A stretch of DNA of 64,000 nt from the NCBI GenBank assembly GCA_030248195.1, contig JASAND010030239.1:1-64000 (forward strand). Direction: 5' to 3'. This DNA is from Trissonchulus latispiculum. Its lineage: Eukaryota; Nematoda; Enoplea; Enoplida; Ironidae. Below, piece by piece: positions 12,887 through 21,814 of this stretch; the first letter of the stretch is position 1; the number at the start of each line of letters is the position of its first letter. Both the position numbers and the translations under genes were made by a program. A model generated the notes under the pieces. That model searched no databases, was not told the DNA's origin, and saw only the letters and a list, made by a program, of their open reading frames with translations.

Positions 12887-13403
12887 CCACCCCAAACGAA
12901 AGTACGGGAGTAAAAGAACGGGGTCCTTGAAAGGGTAATCGGGAGCTGCCGATGGTTGCTGGACCAGTCAGAATGGGCTGGTAAAAATTTGAGGCGGCCA
13001 ATGGGGAAACCTCAGTTGAAGAGGAGCGCTCGTAGGTGTAGTCCAACGAAGTACCGCAAGAAGTACAAACGTCATCGCCACCGCTTACTGCGGTGATAGC
13101 GGAGTAATCACGACAGAATTATGGTTTCCACAATAACTACAACGAATTGTTAGGCGAGGCATTGCAGGCGAAGCGAGATACTGAAAATGAAAGTTGAAAC
13201 ACAAAAAGTTTAATATGGCAATTCCAGGGATAGCCAGTTTCTACAAAAGCGATTACTATTTGCAAATTTTATCGGGGTCAGCGTCATCCTTCTAGGTTTC
13301 ATTATACACACAGATGACGTAGGATGTCTATTCGCTCTAATGAATACAGAAAAGTGGATTGCGCTCACCACGCTAAGCGCGGAATAGTTAAAGAATGTTT
13401 AAT

Positions 13404-16400
13404 TCAACAGGTAGCCCGACAGAAATCAGGGCGTTTACGAATGCGAGTAGACCGTCTACATGATGGGGTGTCATAGGCAGGCATTCGGTTTAAAGTGCCT
13501 GTAGTTTCCATGTTATCATCTTGACTGGGAATCTCCGTAAGGGTTTGGGATGGACGTTCAGAGAATACCTCCTGAAATGGAGGAAGATAAGGTTGATAAT
13601 AGGGTTTCAAGTTGTTCATATGAACAACACGAGTAGAATCAGTCTTACCAAACAATGGTACAATGCGTGCACTTGTACCCATTATCTTGGTTATTTTGTA
13701 GGGTCCCGTCCACTTTAAGAACAATTTTCGCCGTTTCGGGACATACCACATTACTACGTCACCAACGTTGAAGGTAGGGTTATTCTGTCGGCTGTCGTAG
13801 TTTCGTGCTTGTCTTTGCTGAGCTAAGTTGACATTCGCACTGGCTATTTCCCAAATGGTTTGTAATTCGTACGCTAGTTCAGTAGCGAAGCTAGGTTCAT
13901 CGACGTATTGACGCTGAGGTAAGGTCAACCTAGTATCTACTGGTAGAGTAGGTGAGCGGCCATAAACCATCCGAAATGGACTGATACCAGTGCTCTCATG
14001 TAACGTGCTGCGATAAGCAAACATGACTAAGGGCAAGTAGACATCCCAGTCTGTATTACCCGTGTTGACGTATGATGTTAGCATCGCCAATAGAGTGCGA
14101 TTGAATCGTTCAACCAAGCCATCGCATTGAGGGTGATATGGTGTAGTAGACACTTTAGACGTTCCACAAAGAGCTAACACATCAGCTAATAGCTGGGACA
14201 TAAAATTAGACCCTCTATCCGACAGAAGTCGCCTAGGTGCTCCATGGCGACATAAAATGTCGGTAACAAAGGATTTTGCCACCGTCTGTGCAGTTTGATC
14301 GGGAATGGCGGCACATTCTGGATACTTTGTGAAATAATCCATAAAAACCACAATATATTTCATTCCCGACATTGAGAGTGGAAAGGGACCGAGTATGTCA
14401 ACCCCAACGCATTCAAATGGCTCCGAAACGGAGATAGACTGAAGTGGAGCTCGGTTCGCTCGTGATGGATTCTTCCGAGCTTGACAAGCGTGACAACTCT
14501 GACAATACTGGTACACATCTTTCCGCATGGTGGGCCAGTAATATTTATCCAGAAGATGATGATACATTCGCTTAGCTCCTAGATGAGCTCCCAACGGTTC
14601 TTCATGGTAGGATTTAAGCAGATCATTCCGGACGCTGCTTGGCACAGCTACTTGTTCAAAAACTGCTTTGGGCGGTTTCACGTGCGGCCAAAGATGGATT
14701 AGAACACCGTTGGAAATTTCATAACGAGGTGAGGAAAATATGATGTCGGCTGCCTTTTTCATATCATCTGGCAACTCACCAGATTGGCAATATGCATAGA
14801 TGAGAGCAAAATCTGGATCTCTCGCCTGTTCCCTTGCTAGGGTAGCAGCATCAGATTTGTAGATTTCAAAATCGTCCCACTCATCATCCAGATTTTTATC
14901 AAAGATTGCCTGTACCTTAGGAGAATGCTGTTGCTCTCTCACAGAGCTGAAGCTAAGTCGTGACAAAGCATCAGCTACAATATTGGACTTTCCTGGACGA
15001 TGCACAACATCATAGTCATATTCTTGGAGCAAAATTGCCCATCTCGCAATTCGCCCAGAAGGTGTCTTGGTAGTTAGTAGCCAACGAAGAGCAGCATGGT
15101 CGGTGACTAGCGTAAAATGGTGGCCCACCAAATAATGGCGGAAAGTCTTTACCCCATAGACTGCAGCCAAACATTCTTGTTCCGTGACAGTGTAGTTGCG
15201 TTCTGCGTCATTAAGCGATCGAGACGCATAGGCAATTGGATGCTCTCCATCCTCGTGGAGTTGAGATAGTACAGCGCCTATGCCGACTCCACTGGCATCG
15301 ACAGTTACTATGAATGGTTTCCGAAAATCAGGGAATGCCAACACAGGACTTCTTATCAGACAGTCTCGCAGCGTAGTGAAGGCATCTTCGCATTCTTTCG
15401 ACCAGCAGAACTTGGCATTTTTCTTCAGTAGCTGATTTAAGGGATGAACCACAGATGCAAACCCAGGTACAAATCTCCTATAATAGGAGCACATGCCTAG
15501 GTAACTTCTTAACTCAGATACAGTTTGAGGACGAGGACAGTCTTTGACTGCTGCTATTTTTACGGGATCCGGCTCCAAACCTCTTCCCGATATGACATGT
15601 CCAAGGTAGAGGACTTTGTCAGTGCAGAGCGTACACTTGGATAGCTTCAACTTTAAGTTGGCTTCTCGAAGTCTGTCTAAAGTAGACGCAAGGTCCACCA
15701 AATGCTGTTCAAAGGTTGCAGAAAAGATGACAATGTCGTCAATGTATGATAAACAAGACTGCCATTGCAATCCTGAAAGTACCACGTCTACCAGACGCTG
15801 GAAAGTGGCAGGAGCATTGCACAGGCCGAAAGGCATTACAGTGAATTCATGCAGTCCCCAGAGACTGGCAAACGCCGTTTTCTCAGCGTCTTCCTCTGCC
15901 ATCTGGATTTGCCAGTACCCACTAGCCATATCCAACGTACTGAAATAGTGAGCGTTGCCCAATGCATCCAAGATCTCATCTATTCGCTTTAATGGAAATA
16001 CGTCCTTCTTAGTTAGAGCATTTAGTTTCCGATAATCTACGCAGAAGCGCAGGGTTCCATCCTTTTTAGTGACCAGTACGATGGGACTGGCCCAGGGGCT
16101 CTTGCTAGGCCGGATGACTCCTGATTCCAGCATTTTGTCGATATGCTCCTTCACCACGGCTCGTTGAGCGACAGGGATTCGATAGGGATGCTGCTTTAAA
16201 GGCATGGCATCACCCGTATTAATGGTGTGCTTAATTAGGTCAGTACGGCCTAATTCTCCGTCAGGAGCAACAAAACGGTCTGCATAATACAACAACAGCC
16301 GTCGAAGATGGGATTTTTGGGTGTCAGTCAGCTTAGATTTGGACAGATCCAACTGCTTGAGGATCCATTGTTTCGCCTCTTCAGCGTTACCATCCGTTAG

Positions 16401-17198
16401 CGACGGGTCTGCCTTCTTTGGCAATGACCCCTCGACTGCAGTAACAATATCTGGGTACGGACTTTCATTACTTGTGACTGGCCCAGAAACGCTGATAGCG
16501 TTTATCTGGCCAACACATTTGATGTTTTCGGCGGATTCCACGCATCCCATGACCATGTTACCATACACCGTCGCTGCCCTGTTTGATGGATTCAGCAACT
16601 TCACAGGGAGCACGGATCCGTCTGCCACCGACGGTAAGACGGCACGCGCCGCCTGCAATCCCAGTTTTGTCATGTTGGCTTCGTGGGGAGTGAAGATTAC
16701 TTCTCCCATTAATCTTGCCCTGTCGTACCGACAAGGAATCAACATCTCACAACGAGGTGGTACAACCACATTATTTATGGCTACCAATCTTGCTCCTTTG
16801 ATGTCTCGGGTGAGCTTAAGTTGATGTTTACCAATTTGCAACCTTTTCTTACGAAAGGAGAGATGAACGTCGTCGAATTTGTCCAAAAAGTCAAGTCCTA
16901 ATATCAGAGGTTGTGTTATCACTGTGGACACAAAAGCCTTTTGTAAATGGGTTTCGTCTCCGAGCTGCAAATCTAGTGTAACTGAACCCAACAGTGGTAC
17001 ACTTTCTCCTGTAACAGATGCGGCTGTTTTCGTCTCTGGTCTGAAAGTATCCATTATCGAAAGAGGTAACAGCTTTAACTGATCTCGTCGAATCAGGGTA
17101 ATGTGACTCCCTGTATCGAGCAAAGCTCGGATGGGACGACCATTAACAGGGACCTCTATATATGAGAGGGCTGCTGCTGGGACATCATCCATTGATCC
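13404..17198 (-). other. Protease-RT-RNase H-integrase region
   Basis: Residues about 1,380-2,643. The protease active site LLDTGSH is intact. RT has the FGLCNAP and YIDD motifs. RNase H has VTVDASG and a later TDH motif. Integrase has HHCC, DD35E spacing (35 residues between the second Asp and Glu) and a GPY/F-type C-terminal module (WTGPY). This domain order is that of Ty3/gypsy elements. No chromodomain is evident. Confidence 0.93.
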
Positions 17199-20100
17199 AA
17201 CGGATACATAGGAGACCAATCCTGGATCTTCACCATCATTACTACTACTGGAAACCGTTGTTGATACATCATCAGTGTCTGCGAAACGTACAGTCGTATT
17301 AGGTTTCTTCATAGACGAATTGGCCCTGCGATGGGATGAGTCACCTGTCTCTTGTCGAGACTGAAATGTACTCACTCTAGGCTCTCTGATAGATATTACT
17401 GAGATGGGACCATCCTCACGCTGGATTCGACCAGAGGTTTCGGAAACGGTCGGTGGAAGCGTAGGCGTTGGCACGCGACTCTTCGTTCTTCTACCGCTTG
17501 GCTTCGATCGGTAAGAACGAGGTAACTCGTCTGCTGGCAATTCCAACAGTGGAATAGGTTCAAATTCCGAAGCTTCAGACAAAGTGCTTGAATAGTCTCC
17601 AATCTCAGAATCAACCCCTCGACGCCGTCGGTTCCTGAGCCGCATACGTGCATTGTCCACACGTCGAGCAGCAGAATCAAATCCTGAACGCAACGTTGCC
17701 AGCAACCTTCCCATGTTGAGATTACCCATCATTTGCACGCCGTTCGGCAAACAATGTGCCGCTATGACACCAAACGTGACGTATAGGCACACAAGGAAAG
17801 TCCACACCTGGAACCAATTGAATGACAGCCCATGCAGGAAACCAAAATATCCATGGTCCATGATATTCGAAACGAAGTTCCGAGAACCCAAAGCTGGAGA
17901 ATAACCCTGACGGACCTTGAGACCAAGGGAATCAAAAATCTTCCGTTGGAAGTCTAACTCCCCCATCAGTTCATTCATGGATATTTGACTTTGCAGGTCG
18001 CTCCAGTTGTACATCACGATTTGATGAAAGATGGTGGGTTCAAACGTCCATGATGACGTATAGTTCCAGTCGAAAATACGTAGGGAGGGAATATCACGTA
18101 ATTCCGTGTAAGTGCCATCTGGCTTATACAACAAAGTCTTGTTTTGTAACGAAAACGGAATTTCCTTGTTATGACTACATTCAGCAGGCAGCCCATGTGT
18201 CTGAACAATGTTAGTGACTACATCCATAAAGCCGAGATGTTCCTGATCATTGTAGCGAAACTTTATTGGGATCTCCTTTGTGCAGGAGTCATTCATGGAG
18301 GTTAACCAATACTCACCGGGTTGTAACGGCTGGCATGGCCATACCTCGACAGCCATCCCTCCAGCACGTGCGTAAACATACGCACGCTGGAGAACTGCCC
18401 TGACTGCTAAGGTTGGATTTGATAGCAGATCAGCCTTTAAGATTTCAAGAGTGTTCGCTGAAATTTTGCAGACGGCGTTGAGAGCATGTTCAAACGCAAA
18501 TTTGATATGATGAGCTTCTTTCATCGTGATCGCCTGAAGCGACCCGGCTAAAATATCGCTGGTAACGATACCATGATGTTTAGCCCATGTTTGTACTTCA
18601 CCAGCATTGTTTGGATCCATTACTCTCTGTAGAGTAGCTTCATCTAACACTTCCTGAGGAGCTCCCTCACCGTCCGTGTTCGTAGAGGGAGCCGTTTGCC
18701 GTTTAGAACGGGAGTGATGTCTGCGCTGCAGCCAGTACAAACGTTGCGACAAGATGCGAAAAGGGATCCCCTGATCGCTGATTCGAATTTTCTTCCCGTC
18801 GCAGTCCTTGGACATCCATCCATGAGTGAAAGTGAGCGCCAAGTTTCCATCTTCTGACAGCCAATTAGTATCCCACTGAAGTCCAGGCATCGGTTTCCAA
18901 GGGAGGTATTCGCACTTTTCATCTTTATTAACATCCCACAACAAATGGGTACCATCTTTCAGCTGACAGCTACCAGTGGAATAGTCACAATGACTTACAT
19001 CACCGGCTGAGCTTTCCATCTGATCTGAGTGATGACGCTTATACACTACAGCCTTGTGCAGGTAACAATTAGTGACTTCGAACGTACGCCATTTGCAACA
19101 ATCAATACCCCCACCTGAGTACCACCACTCGAGTTTCAGTTCCGTTTCATATAGGTCACCAACCTTTTTCAGTGGTCCTTGGGCACACTTATGCCATTCC
19201 TTCATACTATAGCACTCATCGGCGTCAACGCGAACGTTGGTTTTCTTGTCTTCGTCCAAATGGTAGGTAGCAAAGAAATAGGTGAAGACTTCTTTTGTTT
19301 GCTTCACCTTGGCGCACTTATAAGCAACAGACTTATACTGAACATAATTGCGCTTATAGAGGAGGACATCGGTTGCAAATGGTTGCGCGTCAGATTCAGT
19401 ATAGGTCATGCCGCATTGCAAAGACTCAGGCAACCGCCAGAACGACTTCCCTTCGTCCGATATGCAGAGCATAGGATGTTCTGGAGCAACCAGAACGTTA
19501 TCGGCGTTAATCCCAAGGATCAATGAAGAGAATGCCAAGAACAAGAATGTAGTCCAGTGAAATGTCCAGTTGGAGCTTTGAGTTGATTTGTTGGTACGAT
19601 TGACATTATTCCGATTGCACTTCTTCTGTCGCCGCCGGTTTGTAGTACTAACTCTCATGACCCAATCAGGCGGTTTACCACTAGTGATAGTGGACACACT
19701 GCGTGCCGCAGATTGTTGTTCACTGAGCTGAGCAGACAGTCGTTGATTTTGTTCCATCAACAACTGATTCGTTTCCCGCTCTCTTGCCAAATCTTGTTGA
19801 AGTTCATAGTTCCGGCTGTCTAAACGAACAGTAGTTTCACTGCTGTTTAGTTCTGTCTGGTTTGTACCCGGCAACATCAGCGAATTTATCTGCGGTCGGT
19901 TGCCACCACTTCCAAACGATGGAGAACCACGCTGAGTTCGGTTCCCTGCCGCTACCGGCGAATTCCTTTGCTGTCCAGATGCCCCAGCCCTCGGGGGAGC
20001 GGAGTACCTAGCCTGACGCTGACGACAGGCAGACGCGTAGTGCCCTGGTCTGCCGCAATAGTTGCACACCGGGCGGCTGTCCGTGGTAAACGGTCTCCTT

Positions 20101-21335
20101 AGAGGTCTGCCCTCGTTATACGAGGTCCTACTGTTGCCACCTAGACGTGGAGGAGGCTCGTATCTTCTGGAATTCTGACTTAGTGCCAACTGTCTACCCA
20201 ATGCTTTCACTTGCTCCTGTAACTGCTCCATTGACTGTTGTAGTTGCAGAGTTTGAACATCCTGCGTACCCCTACTAGGACAGCCACCTACTAGAGGTGT
20301 CGCAACTGAGGGCACGGAAGACGCTGCAACAGCATTCACAGGTATGGAGGAAACGGCAGCGAGACCCGCAGGGAGTGTCTGCGATCTGATAGCTTCGAGT
20401 GCCTCCAGCTGCTGAGCCTTTCTGACAGCATCCTGAAAATTCGCTGGATTCAACGGAAGCAAGGCTCGCTGATAGTACGGATTGAGATTTAACAAAAAAT
20501 ATTTATGCAAGAAGCTTTCTTTTCCTGCAGCGTCAAGCGCCGGAAAACCATCATCAGCCAGCTTCTGCAATTGCCACGCAAAGTCGGCAATGGATTCATT
20601 TGGTCGCTGTTGACGGGCCGCTAATCCAAATCCAGCCATCATTTCGGCCTCTTTATCTTCCAAGAGCGAGATGAGTTGAGTTTTGAGTTGACCATAGTCA
20701 ATTTTGACGGCCGGAGCAAGATCAAGGTATTTCTTGCGAGCTTGTTCCCGAAGGTACACTGGAACCATTTTAGCCTTCTGGTCATCATCGTAGCCTTTGG
20801 CATCCGATACAAATTCAAAGGTGACAAACCAGTCCTTGATGTTCTCACCTGGCTTGCCTAGAAACAGATCGACCGCATCTTTGGGCAAAGAGACAGCGGT
20901 CGGTCCTGGCATTATCGGCGGAACGGGAACGTTTTGTTGGTGGATATGGCCAATTGAGGCTTGGAGTTGCTGCAGCTGATTAAGAGGATCAGCTCGCTGT
21001 AGGGCTGTCAAGAAATTGGGATCGTAGGTTTGGAAACTGGTTTGGAGTTGCTGTAAGTCTCGGGACACACCTTCAAGGTGATCAGTAAAACCAGCCTTTA
21101 TTCCGGATAGTTGGGTCTCAAACTCTGTGAGGGCTTGGCTAAGGCCTTGCAGTTGAAGTCGATCCCGTTCAATTTGCTGTTGTTGAGCAGACAAGTGTCG
21201 CTGCAAGTTCTCCAAGGACGAACTTCGATGGGGAGTCTTTGAACGCGAACGCGCTGGCCGTTGGCTGTCTGTTCCTTCGGCAGCCGCTTGACTGGCAGCT
21301 TTTCTCCGTGTGGTCGGAGGTGCAGATTCGCTCAT
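13404..21335 (-). CDS. Gag-Env-Pol polyprotein of a Ty3/gypsy-type LTR retrotransposon
   Basis: A single uninterrupted frame of 2,643 codons, starting at an ATG 14-17 bases after the primer binding site. Order: Gag with a coiled-coil N-terminus and one CCHC knuckle (residues 424-437); an envelope-like glycoprotein (about 585-1,225) with an internal signal-like hydrophobic segment, a furin-type RSKR site (876-879) and a membrane anchor (about 1,174-1,196); a Ser/Arg-rich linker; aspartic protease (DTGS at 1,407); reverse transcriptase (YIDD at 1,864-1,867); RNase H (first Asp at 2,013); integrase with an HHCC finger (His 2,244; Cys 2,281 and 2,284), D2313-D2373-E2409, and a GPY module at 2,544-2,546. 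Pol alone is typical of Ty3/gypsy (Metaviridae). An envelope module between Gag and protease, in frame, is not the usual order (gag-pol-env). All motifs look intact. Confidence 0.93.
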   Translation of the reverse strand: MSESAPPTTRRKAASQAAAEGTDSQRPARSRSKTPHRSSSLENLQRHLSAQQQQIERDRLQLQGLSQALTEFETQLSGIKAGFTDHLEGVSRDLQQLQTSFQTYDPNFLTALQRADPLNQLQQLQASIGHIHQQNVPVPPIMPGPTAVSLPKDAVDLFLGKPGENIKDWFVTFEFVSDAKGYDDDQKAKMVPVYLREQARKKYLDLAPAVKIDYGQLKTQLISLLEDKEAEMMAGFGLAARQQRPNESIADFAWQLQKLADDGFPALDAAGKESFLHKYFLLNLNPYYQRALLPLNPANFQDAVRKAQQLEALEAIRSQTLPAGLAAVSSIPVNAVAASSVPSVATPLVGGCPSRGTQDVQTLQLQQSMEQLQEQVKALGRQLALSQNSRRYEPPPRLGGNSRTSYNEGRPLRRPFTTDSRPVCNYCGRPGHYASACRQRQARYSAPPRAGASGQQRNSPVAAGNRTQRGSPSFGSGGNRPQINSLMLPGTNQTELNSSETTVRLDSRNYELQQDLARERETNQLLMEQNQRLSAQLSEQQSAARSVSTITSGKPPDWVMRVSTTNRRRQKKCNRNNVNRTNKSTQSSNWTFHWTTFLFLAFSSLILGINADNVLVAPEHPMLCISDEGKSFWRLPESLQCGMTYTESDAQPFATDVLLYKRNYVQYKSVAYKCAKVKQTKEVFTYFFATYHLDEDKKTNVRVDADECYSMKEWHKCAQGPLKKVGDLYETELKLEWWYSGGGIDCCKWRTFEVTNCYLHKAVVYKRHHSDQMESSAGDVSHCDYSTGSCQLKDGTHLLWDVNKDEKCEYLPWKPMPGLQWDTNWLSEDGNLALTFTHGWMSKDCDGKKIRISDQGIPFRILSQRLYWLQRRHHSRSKRQTAPSTNTDGEGAPQEVLDEATLQRVMDPNNAGEVQTWAKHHGIVTSDILAGSLQAITMKEAHHIKFAFEHALNAVCKISANTLEILKADLLSNPTLAVRAVLQRAYVYARAGGMAVEVWPCQPLQPGEYWLTSMNDSCTKEIPIKFRYNDQEHLGFMDVVTNIVQTHGLPAECSHNKEIPFSLQNKTLLYKPDGTYTELRDIPSLRIFDWNYTSSWTFEPTIFHQIVMYNWSDLQSQISMNELMGELDFQRKIFDSLGLKVRQGYSPALGSRNFVSNIMDHGYFGFLHGLSFNWFQVWTFLVCLYVTFGVIAAHCLPNGVQMMGNLNMGRLLATLRSGFDSAARRVDNARMRLRNRRRRGVDSEIGDYSSTLSEASEFEPIPLLELPADELPRSYRSKPSGRRTKSRVPTPTLPPTVSETSGRIQREDGPISVISIREPRVSTFQSRQETGDSSHRRANSSMKKPNTTVRFADTDDVSTTVSSSSNDGEDPGLVSYVSVGSMDDVPAAALSYIEVPVNGRPIRALLDTGSHITLIRRDQLKLLPLSIMDTFRPETKTAASVTGESVPLLGSVTLDLQLGDETHLQKAFVSTVITQPLILGLDFLDKFDDVHLSFRKKRLQIGKHQLKLTRDIKGARLVAINNVVVPPRCEMLIPCRYDRARLMGEVIFTPHEANMTKLGLQAARAVLPSVADGSVLPVKLLNPSNRAATVYGNMVMGCVESAENIKCVGQINAISVSGPVTSNESPYPDIVTAVEGSLPKKADPSLTDGNAEEAKQWILKQLDLSKSKLTDTQKSHLRRLLLYYADRFVAPDGELGRTDLIKHTINTGDAMPLKQHPYRIPVAQRAVVKEHIDKMLESGVIRPSKSPWASPIVLVTKKDGTLRFCVDYRKLNALTKKDVFPLKRIDEILDALGNAHYFSTLDMASGYWQIQMAEEDAEKTAFASLWGLHEFTVMPFGLCNAPATFQRLVDVVLSGLQWQSCLSYIDDIVIFSATFEQHLVDLASTLDRLREANLKLKLSKCTLCTDKVLYLGHVISGRGLEPDPVKIAAVKDCPRPQTVSELRSYLGMCSYYRRFVPGFASVVHPLNQLLKKNAKFCWSKECEDAFTTLRDCLIRSPVLAFPDFRKPFIVTVDASGVGIGAVLSQLHEDGEHPIAYASRSLNDAERNYTVTEQECLAAVYGVKTFRHYLVGHHFTLVTDHAALRWLLTTKTPSGRIARWAILLQEYDYDVVHRPGKSNIVADALSRLSFSSVREQQHSPKVQAIFDKNLDDEWDDFEIYKSDAATLAREQARDPDFALIYAYCQSGELPDDMKKAADIIFSSPRYEISNGVLIHLWPHVKPPKAVFEQVAVPSSVRNDLLKSYHEEPLGAHLGAKRMYHHLLDKYYWPTMRKDVYQYCQSCHACQARKNPSRANRAPLQSISVSEPFECVGVDILGPFPLSMSGMKYIVVFMDYFTKYPECAAIPDQTAQTVAKSFVTDILCRHGAPRRLLSDRGSNFMSQLLADVLALCGTSKVSTTPYHPQCDGLVERFNRTLLAMLTSYVNTGNTDWDVYLPLVMFAYRSTLHESTGISPFRMVYGRSPTLPVDTRLTLPQRQYVDEPSFATELAYELQTIWEIASANVNLAQQRQARNYDSRQNNPTFNVGDVVMWYVPKRRKLFLKWTGPYKITKIMGTSARIVPLFGKTDSTRVVHMNNLKPYYQPYLPPFQEVFSERPSQTLTEIPSQDDNMETTGTLNRMPAYDTPSCRRSTRIRKRPDFCRATC
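17661..19583 (-). other. Envelope-like glycoprotein module embedded in the polyprotein
   Basis: Residues about 585-1,225. A hydrophobic run (about 592-608) ends with small residues like a signal peptide. The next 270 residues hold about 12 cysteines. RSKR at 876-879 is a furin-type site that would split it into surface-like and membrane-anchored parts. Four N-glycosylation sequons (NDS, NKT, NYT, NWS) follow the site. A transmembrane helix (about 1,174-1,196) is followed by an Arg-rich tail. This is the layout of a viral membrane glycoprotein, but I cannot assign it to a fusion-protein class or viral family. It must be released from Gag and protease by processing or splicing for it to work as an envelope. 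Confidence 0.7.
19596..21335 (-). other. Gag region of the polyprotein
   Basis: Residues 1 to about 580. The N-terminus is basic and Ser-rich, followed by a Gln/Leu-rich coiled coil (about 45-130) and a capsid-like alpha-helical domain typical of retrotransposon Gag. A single CX2CX4HX4C knuckle lies at 424-437 in an Arg/Gly/Asn-rich nucleocapsid-like tail. A second Gln/Glu-rich coiled coil (about 510-555) leads into the envelope-like region. Confidence 0.8.
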
Positions 21336-21351
21336 ACAGCGGTGCTCGTGT

Positions 21352-21369
21352 ATCCCACCGCTGCCACAA
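21352..21369 (-). other. Primer binding site matching tRNA-Leu
   Basis: On the minus strand TTGTGGCAGCGGTGGGAT directly follows the LTR by about two bases. It complements the 3' end of the common eukaryotic tRNA-Leu (ending CCCACCGCTGCCA plus CCA), with one mismatch in the CCA complement. It defines the inner end of the 5' LTR. Confidence 0.7.
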
Positions 21370-21371
21370 TA

Positions 21372-21814
21372 TGTGGCGACGTGGAACTAGGAAGACTCAA
21401 GTATTAAAAAGGAATTAGTTTATTCTTATAATTGTTACAGACCTCAGTATATGAGGGTAAAATATATAAGATATGCACTGAAATGCAATACTAGATAAAA
21501 TACTCCTGTGAAGGAGAGGCAAGTGTTATAGAGCGAGATTAACTAGACAGCACACCAGAAGACTGTTTACACAACTTGTGTTTTGTTTTTAGTGGAGGTG
21601 ATTTTTATAGGAAAATTGACGTAAGAACAAAAGGGTATGAAAAACTAGGTTAATGAGATTTTTGTATGGTGTAAAGTAATTTTGAAATTAATAGGGCATG
21701 AAACTGCGCCCCTTTTTGAAAGAGTGTAAAAAGACAGATTGATTGTTTTGGTTTTAAAGTGAAAAAGAGTAAAAAGAAGGACAAGTTAGGGGGTTAAATT
21801 AATGGTTTGTTACA
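21372..21814 (-). repeat. 5' LTR of the gypsy-type element
   Basis: 443 bases. In element orientation it runs from TGTAACAAACC to CGTCGCCACA (TG...CA ends). U3 contains a TATA box at 21,602-21,609, and an AATAAA signal lies at 21,419-21,424. Its U3 part (21,577-21,814) is repeated at 10,799-11,031; R-U5 (21,372-21,576) is not. Confidence 0.75.
21602..21609 (-). promoter_or_regulatory. TATA box of the 5' LTR
   Basis: TATAAAAA on the minus strand, placing a transcription start near 21,577. That is where similarity between the two LTRs stops. In the 3' LTR remnant the same site reads TACAAAA. Confidence 0.5.

Noticed and set aside
10799..21814. LTRs of only about 235 bp (the shared part)
   Set aside because: The PBS, TG...CA ends, TATA and AATAAA signals place the true 5' LTR at 21,372-21,814; the shared part is only U3.
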